Shown here in pieces: positions 23,034-31,251 of a DNA stretch of 64,000 nucleotides. The notes below the pieces were generated by a model that saw only the letters and a list, made by a program, of their open reading frames with translations, was not told where the DNA came from and did not search any database. The translations under genes were made by a program, and so were the position numbers. Every line of letters starts with the position of its first letter. The first letter of the stretch is position 1. The DNA comes from Nocardioides pantholopis (GTDB lineage Bacteria > Actinomycetota > Actinomycetes > Propionibacteriales > Nocardioidaceae): the NCBI RefSeq assembly GCF_003710085.1, contig NZ_CP033324.1:1807501-1871500 (forward strand). The letters run 5' to 3'.

Positions 23034-23431
23034 CTCAGACGAGCACGGCAGCGAACGTGAGAATGTGGCACACCATGTCCGTCCGGGACGCCGATGCGAT
23101 GATCGCGTGGCTCTCCGCGGTGGGGTTCGTGGAGCACGCGACGTACCGCGACCAGGCCGACCCGTCGGTCGTCGTGCACGCCGAGTGGCTGTGGCCGGGT
23201 GGTGGCGGACTGATGTTCGGGTCCCAGCGGCCGGACGCGGCTGTCGACAACGTCGGCGGCTCGGCGGCGTACCTGGTCGCGGACGACCCGGACGCCGTCT
23301 TCGAGGCGGCGCTCGCCGCCGGCGGCACGGTGCAGCGGGCGATGGAGGACCAGGACTACGGCGGACGCGGCGGCAGCGTCGCCGACCCCGAGGGCAACCA
23401 CTGGTCGTTCGGCAGCTACCAGCCCTCCTGA
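23030..23431 (+). CDS. VOC family (glyoxalase/bleomycin-resistance fold) protein
   Basis: A 133-aa single-subunit VOC protein of the YajC/PhnB-like type. Paired beta-alpha-beta units can be seen (MWHTMSVRDADAMIAWLSAV, then AAYLVADDPDAVFEAAL and VADPEGNHWSFGSY). The DPEGN-WSFG ending holds the usual C-terminal metal-ligand or substrate region. ATGA overlap with the AraC regulator indicates a two-gene operon. Substrate unknown. Confidence 0.88.
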   Translation: MTQTSTAANVRMWHTMSVRDADAMIAWLSAVGFVEHATYRDQADPSVVVHAEWLWPGGGGLMFGSQRPDAAVDNVGGSAAYLVADDPDAVFEAALAAGGTVQRAMEDQDYGGRGGSVADPEGNHWSFGSYQPS

Positions 23432-23501
23432 GCCACGCCGCGGCCCGGCGCCCGGGCCCGGTAGCCTTGGCCGGTCCAGCAGGTGCGAGGCAGGGAGTGA
23501 C

Positions 23502-24593
23502 GTGGCGCAACCAGCGAGCGGGGCCGTGCAGCTCACCGGTCCCGTCGAGGTCGTCGGCGCCGGGCTGTTGGGTGCCTCCATCGGCCTGGCCTGCCGGCGG
23601 GCCGGCATCGACGTGGTCCTCAGCGACATCTCCTCCGAGCACCTGCGCACCGCCTCCGGGCTCGGCGCCGGGCGCGCCCGGACCGAGGCCGACCGCCCCC
23701 AGCTGGTCGTCGTCGCCGTGCCGCCCGACCACCTCGGCGAGGTCATCGCGGCGGCCCTGGACGCCAGCGCCGACACCGGCGCGGTGGTCACCGACGTCGG
23801 CTCGGTGAAGGCCGGCCCCCTCGCCGCCCTCGCCGACCACCCCGAGGCGGCCCGGTACGTCGGCAGCCACCCGATGGCCGGCAGCGAGCAGTCCGGCCCG
23901 CTGACCGCGACCGCGGCGCTCTTCGACGGCCGCCCCTGGGCGATCACCCCGCACCCGGACTCGGCGGTGGACGCCGTCGAGCTGGTCGAGGAGCTGGTCC
24001 GGCTGTGTGGCGGGGTGCCGGTGTGGCTGACCCCTGGCGAGCACGACCGCGCCGTCGCGCGCACCTCCCACGTGCCGCACCTGCTGGCGTCCCTGGTCGC
24101 GGCCCGGCTGGCCGACGCCCCGGAGAACCACCTCGCGCTGTCCGGGCAGGGGGTCCGGGACGTCACCCGGGTCGCCGCCGGCGACCCGGGGCTCTACGGC
24201 CAGATCGTCTCGGCGAACGCCGAGGCGGTGCTGGACCTGCTCGGCGAGGTCCGCGACGAGCTGGAGCGGGTCATCGACGCCGTCGGCCGGCGCGACCGCG
24301 GCAGCCTGGAGACCCTGCTGGCCCGCGGCGCGGCCGGGACCCGGGCGATCCCCGGCAAGCACGGCGGGCCGCCGCGGCCGATGCGCTCGGTGTGGGTCTC
24401 GGTCCCCGACCACGCCGGCGAGCTGGCCCGGCTGCTGGCCGACGCGGTCGCCAGCGAGGTCAACATCGAGGACATCCGCATCGACCACGACCCGGCCCGG
24501 CCGGTCGGGCTCGTGGAGCTCGTCGTCGAGGAGTCGCGCGCCGAGCACCTGCTCGGGTCCCTGGAATCTCGCGGCTGGGCCACGCAACGGTAG
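23502..24593 (+). CDS. tyrA: Prephenate dehydrogenase
   Basis: A 363-aa TyrA that makes 4-hydroxyphenylpyruvate for tyrosine synthesis. The NAD-binding site is EVVGAGLLGASIGLACRRAG near residue 16. The catalytic signature is GSHPMAGSEQSGP with the active-site His, followed by the conserved TPHPD and HDRAVARTSHVPHLLA. A C-terminal ACT-like domain (MRSVWVSVPDHAGELARLLA) suggests feedback regulation by an aromatic amino acid. GTG start. It ends 11 nt before cmk. Confidence 0.94.
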   Translation: MAQPASGAVQLTGPVEVVGAGLLGASIGLACRRAGIDVVLSDISSEHLRTASGLGAGRARTEADRPQLVVVAVPPDHLGEVIAAALDASADTGAVVTDVGSVKAGPLAALADHPEAARYVGSHPMAGSEQSGPLTATAALFDGRPWAITPHPDSAVDAVELVEELVRLCGGVPVWLTPGEHDRAVARTSHVPHLLASLVAARLADAPENHLALSGQGVRDVTRVAAGDPGLYGQIVSANAEAVLDLLGEVRDELERVIDAVGRRDRGSLETLLARGAAGTRAIPGKHGGPPRPMRSVWVSVPDHAGELARLLADAVASEVNIEDIRIDHDPARPVGLVELVVEESRAEHLLGSLESRGWATQR

Positions 24594-24604
24594 GCTGCCG
24601 CCCC

Positions 24605-25279
24605 GTGAGCAACGCGATCGTGGTGGCGGTGGACGGACCGTCGGGCTCGGGCAAGTCGAGCACGTCGCGCGGGGTGGCCGTGCGGCTGGGTCTGCGCTAC
24701 CTGGACACCGGCGCGATGTTCCGTGCGATGACCTGGGCGATGCTGGAGGCCGGCGTCCCGGTGGAGGACGCCGAGGCGGTCGCCGGCCGGGCCGTGGAGC
24801 CGACGATCGTGTCCGGCACCGACCCGCTGGCCCCGACGATCACCGTCGACGGCGTCGACGTGGCCGAGGCGATCCGGGGCGAGGCCGTGACCCGGGCCGT
24901 GTCGCCGGTCAGCGCCGTCCCCGACGTACGCGCGCGGCTGCTGGAACTGCAGCGCGAGGTCATCCGGCAGGCAGTCCTCGACGGGCCCGGCATCGTCGTC
25001 GAGGGCCGCGACATCGGCTCGGTCGTCGCCCCGGACGCCCCGGTGAAGGTGTACCTGACCGCCGACCCGGCTGCCCGGGCCGCGCGCCGCGCCGCCGAGG
25101 AGGGTGGCAGCGACCTCGCCGCGACCCAGCAGTCGCTGCTGGCCCGCGACCGGATCGACTCCGGACGGAAGACCGCCCCGCTGGTGCAGGCCGACGGCGC
25201 CGTCCACATCGACACCACGGGGTACACGCTCGACGAGGTGATCGACCAGGTCGTGGACCTGGTGAGAGCCGTCGAGTGA
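24605..25279 (+). CDS. cmk: Cytidylate kinase
   Basis: A 224-aa CMP/dCMP kinase. The P-loop is AVDGPSGSGKSSTSRG near residue 10 and the CMP-binding motif is YLDTGAMFRAMTW. IVVEGRDIGSVVAPDA and the LID region (RAARRAAEEGG) are typical. The GTG start is followed by the family-typical N terminus. GTGA overlap with the acyltransferase gene. Confidence 0.96.
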   Translation: MSNAIVVAVDGPSGSGKSSTSRGVAVRLGLRYLDTGAMFRAMTWAMLEAGVPVEDAEAVAGRAVEPTIVSGTDPLAPTITVDGVDVAEAIRGEAVTRAVSPVSAVPDVRARLLELQREVIRQAVLDGPGIVVEGRDIGSVVAPDAPVKVYLTADPAARAARRAAEEGGSDLAATQQSLLARDRIDSGRKTAPLVQADGAVHIDTTGYTLDEVIDQVVDLVRAVE

Positions 25280-26061
25280 GCCCCGGGAATGAGTTCCGGA
25301 TGAGCAGCGCGACCGACCACCGCGCGCTGCCGCGCAGTGACCGCACCCGGTTCCCGTGGCGGTTCCTCCTGCACGGGCTGCGGCCGGTGTCCAGGGGGTT
25401 GGTGGGGCGCCGCTACGAGGTGCACGTGCACGGCGCGGACCTGGTGCCGCCGACCGGGCCGGTGATCTTCGCGGCCAACCACGTCGGGGTGATGGACGGG
25501 CCGCTGCTCGCGATGTTCGCGCCCCGGCCCGTGCACGCGCTGACCAAGGTGGAGATGTTCCGCGGCCCCGTGGGGCGCTTCCTGCTGTTCTCCGGGCAGA
25601 TCCCGCTGGACCGCTTCCGCAGCGACCCGGGCGCGGTGAAGGCCTGCCTGCGGGTGCTGCGCGACGGCGCCACGATGGGCATCTTCCCCGAGGGCCAGCG
25701 CGGCACCGGCGAGCTCGAGCGGTTCCACCGCGGGGCGGCGTACTTCGCGCTCGTCTCCGGGGCGCCGGTCGTGCCGGTGGTCTTCTTCGGCACCCGCGAC
25801 CCGGGCGGCACCAGTGGCTCGCTGCCGCACCGGGGCGCCCGCATCGACATCGTCCTGGGCGCGCCGTACACGGTCCCGGCGGCGCCGTGGCCACGCACCA
25901 AGGAACAAGTGGAGCACACCTCGATGTTGCTCAGAGAGCATCTGCTGGTCCATCTCGACCACGCCAAGGCCCTCACCGGCCGCACCCTGCCCGGCCCGTT
26001 GCCGGCCGGGGACTCAGACCCGGATCCCGCGACCGGCGTCACCGACCAAGGAGCACCATGA
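25276..26061 (+). CDS. 1-acyl-sn-glycerol-3-phosphate acyltransferase (PlsC family)
   Basis: A 261-aa acyltransferase. The catalytic motif NHVGVMD (NHx4D form) is near residue 72. Motif II is [12 protein letters not shown] and the substrate-binding motif is [15 protein letters not shown], followed by motif [10 protein letters not shown]. It probably acylates lysophosphatidic acid at the inner membrane. The position between cmk and der is conserved in actinobacteria, where the gene is often fused to or coupled with cmk. Confidence 0.92.
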   Translation: MSPGNEFRMSSATDHRALPRSDRTRFPWRFLLHGLRPVSRGLVGRRYEVHVHGADLVPPTGPVIFAANHVGVMDGPLLAMFAPRPVHALTKVEMFRGPVGRFLLFSGQIPLDRFRSDPGAVKACLRVLRDGATMGIFPEGQRGTGELERFHRGAAYFALVSGAPVVPVVFFGTRDPGGTSGSLPHRGARIDIVLGAPYTVPAAPWPRTKEQVEHTSMLLREHLLVHLDHAKALTGRTLPGPLPAGDSDPDPATGVTDQGAP

Positions 26062-27437
26062 CCGACGACCTGCCCGACCACGACCCCACCGCCGGTACCG
26101 GCGAGGACGGGAGCGGGTCCGGACCGGTGCCGGTTCTCGCCGTCGTCGGTCGCCCCAACGTCGGGAAGTCGACGCTGGTGAACCGGATCATCGGGCGCCG
26201 CGAGGCCGTGGTGGAGGACATCCCCGGCGTCACCCGCGACCGGGTCTCCTACGACGCCCACTGGAACGGGCGTGCGTTCACGGTCGTCGACACCGGCGGC
26301 TGGGACCCGGACGCCCGGGGGCTCGCCCACGCGATCGCCGCCCAGGCCGAGATGGCCGTGAGCCTCGCGGACGCGGTGCTCTTCGTCGTGGACGCGACCG
26401 TCGGGATCACCGACTCCGACGAGGCGGTGGTCCGGATCCTGCGTCAGTCCGGGAAGCCGGTCGTGCTGGCCGCGAACAAGGTCGACGACCAGCGCACCGA
26501 GGCCGAGGCCTACGGCCTGTGGAACCTGGGCCTGGGGGAGCCGTTCCCGGTCTCGGCGCTGCACGGCCGCGGCTCTGGAGACATGCTCGACGCCGTGCTC
26601 GCCGCGCTGCCCGAGCCGCCGCCGGAGCAGGACCGCGTCTCCGGCGGGCCGCGCCGGATCGCGATCGTCGGCAAGCCGAACGTCGGCAAGTCCTCGCTGC
26701 TCAACCGGCTGGCGGGGGAGGAGCGGGTCGTCGTCGACAACGTCGCCGGCACCACCGTGGACCCTGTGGACGAGCTGATCGAGCTCGGCGGCCGCACCTG
26801 GCGGTTCATCGACACCGCGGGCATCCGCAAGCGCGTCAAGACCGCCTCGGGCCACGAGTACTACGCCTCGCTGCGCACCAACACCGCCATCGACCGGGCG
26901 GAGGTCGCGGTCCTGGTCCTCGACGGTGGGGAGCAGATCTCCGAGCAGGACATGCGGATCATCCAGACCATCCGCGACGCCGGCCGGGCCCTGGTCATCG
27001 CGTTCAACAAGTGGGATCTCGTCGATGAGGAGCGCCGCTACTACCTCGAGCGCGAGATCGAGCGTGACCTGGTGCAGGTGCAGTGGGCCCCGCGGATCAA
27101 CATCACCGCCCGCACCGGCTGGCACGTCGACCGGCTGGTGCCGGCCCTCGACAAGGCCCTGGCGGGCTGGGAGACCCGGATCGGCACCGGGGCGCTCAAC
27201 ACGTTCCTGGGCCGCCTGGTCGCCGAGCACCCGCACCCGGTCCGGGGCGGCAAGCAGGCCAAGATCCTGTTCGGCACCCAGGTCGGCGTCGCCCCGCCGA
27301 CGTTCGTGCTGTTCACCAGCGGCAAGCTCGAGGCGTCCTACGAGCGCTTCATCGAGCGCCGGCTGCGCGAGGAGTTCGGCTTCGTCGGCACCCCGATCAT
27401 CCTCCAGCAGCGGCCGCGGGAGAAGCGCAAGCGCTGA
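26058..27437 (+). CDS. der: Ribosome biogenesis GTPase Der (EngA)
   Basis: A 459-aa protein with two tandem Era-type GTPase domains and a KH-like C-terminal domain. G1 motifs are [14 protein letters not shown] near residue 30 and [14 protein letters not shown] near residue 205. G3 motifs are DTGGWD and DTAGIR. G4 motifs are AANKVDD and AFNKWDL. Der is required for 50S subunit assembly. ATGA overlap with the acyltransferase gene. It is the last gene of the conserved core before the dinB-like gene and the island. Confidence 0.97.
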   Translation: MTDDLPDHDPTAGTGEDGSGSGPVPVLAVVGRPNVGKSTLVNRIIGRREAVVEDIPGVTRDRVSYDAHWNGRAFTVVDTGGWDPDARGLAHAIAAQAEMAVSLADAVLFVVDATVGITDSDEAVVRILRQSGKPVVLAANKVDDQRTEAEAYGLWNLGLGEPFPVSALHGRGSGDMLDAVLAALPEPPPEQDRVSGGPRRIAIVGKPNVGKSSLLNRLAGEERVVVDNVAGTTVDPVDELIELGGRTWRFIDTAGIRKRVKTASGHEYYASLRTNTAIDRAEVAVLVLDGGEQISEQDMRIIQTIRDAGRALVIAFNKWDLVDEERRYYLEREIERDLVQVQWAPRINITARTGWHVDRLVPALDKALAGWETRIGTGALNTFLGRLVAEHPHPVRGGKQAKILFGTQVGVAPPTFVLFTSGKLEASYERFIERRLREEFGFVGTPIILQQRPREKRKR

Positions 27438-27513
27438 GGTCCGGGGCGGGCTCGGTGCCGCTCCGGGTCCGGGCGAAAAACTGGTGGGGTCTGGCCGGCC
27501 CTGACGAACAACT

Positions 27514-27560
27514 GGTGGGGACGGGGCGATTCGGAGGCCGAGAATCGCCCCGTCCCCACC
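27514..27560. terminator. 19-bp hairpin between der and the DinB-like gene
   Basis: A perfect 19-bp inverted repeat (left arm 27514-27532, right arm 27542-27560, 9-nt loop) is followed by TGTTCTTTCG. The arms contain GGTGGGGACGGGGCGATTC. It is likely the terminator of the cmk-acyltransferase-der operon. An imperfect extra copy of the left-arm start (AACTGGTGGGG) lies 36 nt upstream at about 27479. Confidence 0.75.
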
Positions 27561-27642
27561 TGTTCTTTCGGGGGGCGGTCCGCCAGCGAACCAGGTCGCA
27601 TTGCGGACAGCCGCTGACCGCTGGCGGTCCTAGGGTCGAGGC

Positions 27643-28218
27643 ATGACCGACAGTGAGACCCAGACCCGTGGCACGCCCGACCCGGCCGTCAGCCTGAACG
27701 ACGAGCGCAGCGTCCTCCTGGAGGCGCTGCGCCAGCATCGGACCCTGTTCCGGGTCACCGTCCAGGGGCTCGATGACGACCAGGCGCGGCTGCGGCCGAC
27801 CGCCAGCGAGCTGTCCCTCGGCGGGCTCATCAAGCACGTGTGCGCCGTCGAGGCGGAGTGGGCGCGCTTCGTCGTCGAGGGGCCGGCGGACGGCCCGGGC
27901 GTCGACTGGGCGAACATCGACTGGAGCAACCCTCCGGCGGAGGTCGTCGCGCACCAGGACGGCTTCATCATGCGCGAGGACGAGACGCTGCCGGGCCTGC
28001 TGGCGGCGTACGACGAGGTGGCGGCGGCGACGGACGCCCTGGTCGCGTCCGTCGACCTCGACACCCGGTGGCCGCTGCCCGAGGCGCCGTGGTTCGAGTC
28101 CGGCAAGTCCTGGTCGGCCCGGCGGGCCTTCCTCCACATCGTCGCGGAGACCGCCCAGCACGCCGGCCACGCCGACATCCTGCGGGAGACGCTGGACGGG
28201 CAGAAGACGATGGGCTGA
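27643..28218 (+). CDS. DinB family protein (DUF664/metal-dependent transferase fold)
   Basis: A 191-aa four-helix-bundle protein of the DinB/YfiT superfamily. The three metal-binding His positions are represented by LGGLIKHVCAVEAEW, and HIVAETAQHAGHADILRE in the last helix. Members include thiol-dependent S-transferases that use mycothiol or bacillithiol; the exact reaction is unknown here. It is a single gene between the der terminator and the tRNA. No promoter could be assigned with certainty. Confidence 0.88.
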   Translation: MTDSETQTRGTPDPAVSLNDERSVLLEALRQHRTLFRVTVQGLDDDQARLRPTASELSLGGLIKHVCAVEAEWARFVVEGPADGPGVDWANIDWSNPPAEVVAHQDGFIMREDETLPGLLAAYDEVAAATDALVASVDLDTRWPLPEAPWFESGKSWSARRAFLHIVAETAQHAGHADILRETLDGQKTMG

Positions 28219-28308
28219 CCGCCTGGCCGTGGCGCCACCCGATTCCGGGTCCCGGCGGAGTCTGCGGTAGTGTTCACGCGGTTCGCCGGGGAAGCTACCG
28301 GGAACCAT

Positions 28309-28412
<104 letters not shown>

Positions 28413-28571
28413 CCGCTCCGGCGGGAGACGGCTTCTGTGCTTGTGGAGGCGTGTGGCCACACTTCGCCACAGGTTTCTTCCCTCGGTCGGGCCGCGGGAA
28501 CCTCGCCCCGGGTGCTCGCCGAGCACCCTCCTCGGGCCATTCGTCTGGGCACAGACGAGAGGAACCCGAGC

Positions 28572-29762
28572 ATGAGTGAGCAACCCCCTGGCACCCGGCG
28601 CCGGCTGCCCGGCCCCGGTGACGTGCCGTCGGCCCCGGCCGTGTCGTCCCCGGCCGGGCGCCGGGCGCGGCCGGACCGGCGGGTGAAGGTGGCGATCACC
28701 GTCACCGACGAGGACGGCGGCACCCGGCGCGCGTACTTCCGGGGCCGGACCCGGCGGGAGGCGCGGGCGAAGGCCGAGGAGGCGCGGCGCCGGGTCGCGG
28801 CCGGGGCTCCGGTGCGCGACTCCGAGCGGACCCTGGCCGAGTGGCTGGGGGAGTGGCGGCGCATCTTTCTGCGCGCCAGCGACCGGGCCGCGTCCACCAA
28901 GGCCCTCTACGCCGGGCTGACGATCCGCCACGTCGAGCCGGTGATCGGACAGGTGCGGCTGAGCCAGCTCAGGCCCACCGACGTGACCCGGCTGTTGCTG
29001 GCGATGGAGCAGGCGGGCAAGGCGGCCAGCACCCGCCGCAACGCCTATGCCGCGCTGCGGGCCGCGTTGGACGACGCGGTCGCCAACGGGCTGCTGGCCA
29101 CCAACCCGGTGCTGCGGGTCAACCGGCCCCGCGGCATCCACCAGGAGGCCGCCAGCCTGACCTCCGAGGAGGTGGCGCGGCTGCTGGCCGGCGCCGCGGA
29201 CCTGCGCTACGGGCCGGTGCTGCGCTTCATCCTGGGCACCGGGCTGCGCCGCGGCGAGGCCCTCGCGGCCCGCTGGGCCGACGTCGACCTGGACCGCGGC
29301 GAGCTCAAGGTCACCGGCTCCCTGGTCCGCCAAGCCGGACGGCTGCAGGTGATCGAGCCCGAGACCGCCCGCTCGCGGCGCACCGTGTCGCTGAGCCCGG
29401 CGATGCTGGAGCTGCTGCGCACCCACCGCAGCCGACAGAACCAGGAACGCCTGCGGGCCGCGAACCTCTGGGAGCAGACCGGGTTCGTGTTCACCACCGA
29501 GTTCGGCCATTCGGTGGATCCGCGCAACCTGCTGCGCACGGTCCGGCTGGCGTGCGCCCAGGCCGACCTGGCGGAGATCAGCGTGCACACGCTGCGCCAC
29601 ACCTACGCTACCGCCGCGCTGCTGCACGGGGTGCCGGTGCACGTGGTGAGCCGCAACCTGGGGCACTCCTCGATCGTGATCACCGTGGATACCTACGGCC
29701 ACCTCACCGACGAGGCATCCCGGGCCGCGGCGGTCGCGGTCTCAGAGGCGCTGAACCTTTGA
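28572..29762 (+). CDS. Tyrosine recombinase/integrase of the tRNA-Pro element
   Basis: A 396-aa phage-type integrase. An N-terminal arm-binding domain (RRAYFRGRTRREARAKAEEA) precedes the core-binding domain (WLGEWRRIFLRASDRAASTK). The catalytic domain has Arg in GTGLRRGEALAARW, His-x-x-Arg in SVHTLRHTYATAAL, and the Tyr nucleophile in ITVDTYGHL. I chose ATG 28572 because upstream codons lie in the att flank. It is next to attL and reads away from the tRNA, as usual for elements using tRNA 3' ends. Likely catalysed the integration itself. Confidence 0.95.
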   Translation: MSEQPPGTRRRLPGPGDVPSAPAVSSPAGRRARPDRRVKVAITVTDEDGGTRRAYFRGRTRREARAKAEEARRRVAAGAPVRDSERTLAEWLGEWRRIFLRASDRAASTKALYAGLTIRHVEPVIGQVRLSQLRPTDVTRLLLAMEQAGKAASTRRNAYAALRAALDDAVANGLLATNPVLRVNRPRGIHQEAASLTSEEVARLLAGAADLRYGPVLRFILGTGLRRGEALAARWADVDLDRGELKVTGSLVRQAGRLQVIEPETARSRRTVSLSPAMLELLRTHRSRQNQERLRAANLWEQTGFVFTTEFGHSVDPRNLLRTVRLACAQADLAEISVHTLRHTYATAALLHGVPVHVVSRNLGHSSIVITVDTYGHLTDEASRAAAVAVSEALNL

Positions 29763-29832
29763 GGACACGTAGGCATCCAGGGAGGCCTGAAGTGCCCCGG
29801 TTCCCCGGACGGTCAGGGTTGGGTGGATGTGA

Positions 29833-30735
29833 TCATGCTGCGGTCTCGGCGTGGGGTCCAGTAGGGCCGGTCAGGGCGGCTTGAGCCTCGTAGTCGGCGG
29901 GGCTGAGGTAGCCGAGGGTCGAGTGGCGCCGGGTCGGGTTGTAGAAGCCCTCGACGAAGGCGAAGATCGCGTTCGCCAGGCCTTCGCGGGTCGGCCATGT
30001 CGAGCGGTCCAGCAGCTCGGTCTGCAAGGTGGCGAAGGAGCTCTCGGCCACGGAGTTGTCGAAGCAGTCGCCGATGGATCCCATCGACCCGAGCAGCCCG
30101 GCGTCGCGGAGCCGGTGGCCGAAGGCCCAACTGGTGTAGGTCGACCCGTGATCGCTGTGGTGGATCGCGCCGGGGGCGGGGCGTCGGTTCCAGATCGCCA
30201 TCTGCAGGGCGTCGACGACGAGCCCGGAGCGGATGTGGTCAGCGATCGACCAGCCCACGACGCGGCGGGAGAAGCAGTCGATGACGACCGCGAAGTAGAG
30301 CCACCCTTCGCTGGTGCGGTGCTGGGTGACGTCTGCGACGTAGAGGCGGTCCGGCGCATCAGGGGTGAAGTTGCGCTCCACCAGGTCCTGCGACGGCGTG
30401 GCCGCCTCGTCCCTGCGGGTGCACCCGCTCAGCCGGCGCCGGTGCACGCCCTGCACGCCGGTGTGGCGCATCAGCCGCTCCATCCGGCCGTGGCTGACGC
30501 ACACGCCGTGACCGAGGACGAGCTCGGCATGGACACGGCGGTGGCCGTAGGTGCCGTAGGAGGCGGCGTCGACCTGGCGGATGGCCTCCATCAGGTGCGC
30601 CTGCTCCCACGCCCGCGCGCTGGCCGGCCGCCGGCGCCATTCGTAGTAGCCCGACGTCGAGACGTTCAGGACCCGGCAGGTCACCGCGACGGGAACCCCG
30701 TCCGCGGCGAGCTCACAGACCACCGGGAAGATCAT
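29833..30735 (-). CDS. IS3-family transposase OrfB (DDE recombinase)
   Basis: A 300-aa rve-type integrase-fold transposase. The N terminus has the HTH_21 region (STSGYYEWRRRPAS), and the catalytic triad is in YVADVTQHRT (D), IHHSDHGSTYTS (D) and DNSVAESSFATLQTE (E). The C terminus ends with the usual YNPTRRHSTLGYLSPADYE. It appears intact. The ATG overlaps the orfA stop (ATGA). Expression as the functional OrfAB fusion is doubtful because orfA is frameshifted. Confidence 0.95.
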   Translation of the reverse strand: MIFPVVCELAADGVPVAVTCRVLNVSTSGYYEWRRRPASARAWEQAHLMEAIRQVDAASYGTYGHRRVHAELVLGHGVCVSHGRMERLMRHTGVQGVHRRRLSGCTRRDEAATPSQDLVERNFTPDAPDRLYVADVTQHRTSEGWLYFAVVIDCFSRRVVGWSIADHIRSGLVVDALQMAIWNRRPAPGAIHHSDHGSTYTSWAFGHRLRDAGLLGSMGSIGDCFDNSVAESSFATLQTELLDRSTWPTREGLANAIFAFVEGFYNPTRRHSTLGYLSPADYEAQAALTGPTGPHAETAA

Positions 30736-31018
30736 TTTGGGAGGACGTTCTCCCGAGCGAAGTAGGCGCTGGCGCGCTTGAGGATCTCCACTTCCATCTC
30801 GAGCACCCGCTTGTCGCGGCGCAGCTGGACCAGCTCGGCGTGCTCATCGCTGGTCAAGCCCTCTTGCTTGCCCTCGTCAACATCGGCCTGTTTCTCCAAC
30901 AGCGCAGACCGGACTCGGCGATGCCGAGATCCTTCGCGATCTGCGAGATCGGCTTCTCCCGCATCCGGGCCAGCTCGACTGCTCGGCGACGGAACTCAGG
31001 ACTCTTCGGTGCCGGCAT
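30732..31018 (-). pseudogene. IS3-family OrfA, frameshifted
   Basis: The frame opening at 31018 (MPAPKSPEFRRRAVELARMR) is a typical OrfA HTH and runs through DLGIAESGLRCW, then reaches an early stop. The downstream half (LEKQADVDEGKQEGL, then a leucine-zipper part ending YFARENVLPK) is in another frame, which points to a small deletion near 30900. The frames break inside OrfA, not at the OrfA/OrfB slippery site, so this is damage rather than programmed frameshifting. Confidence 0.8.
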
Positions 31019-31251
31019 ACGGACTCCTCTCGGGCGACCATCGTCGCCTCACTCAAGGTGTCCGGGCTACCGGGGGCACTCCAAATCACAGCTAGCGGTT
31101 TCGATTGATCGGGGCATCGGGCTCTGACGAACCCCGAGGCCAACAGGGGCTCCTGGCTCGCACGCCGCCGGATTGTGTCCTCCGCCACCCGTAGGGATGG
31201 GTTGTTGACGAAAGCCCACGGGCTCGCTGGGCGGTGGCTACCGTCACGGCC

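Larger units (their letters stand above)
29788..31083 (-). mobile_element. IS3-family insertion sequence
   Basis: About 1.3 kb with imperfect terminal inverted repeats. The left end at 29788-29810 starts TGAAGTGCCCCGG. The right end at 31060-31083 reads inward TGGAGTGCCCCCGG. Inside are orfA (frameshifted) and a complete orfB on the minus strand. No target duplication was recognised. The IS lies 25 nt after the integrase gene. Confidence 0.85.
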
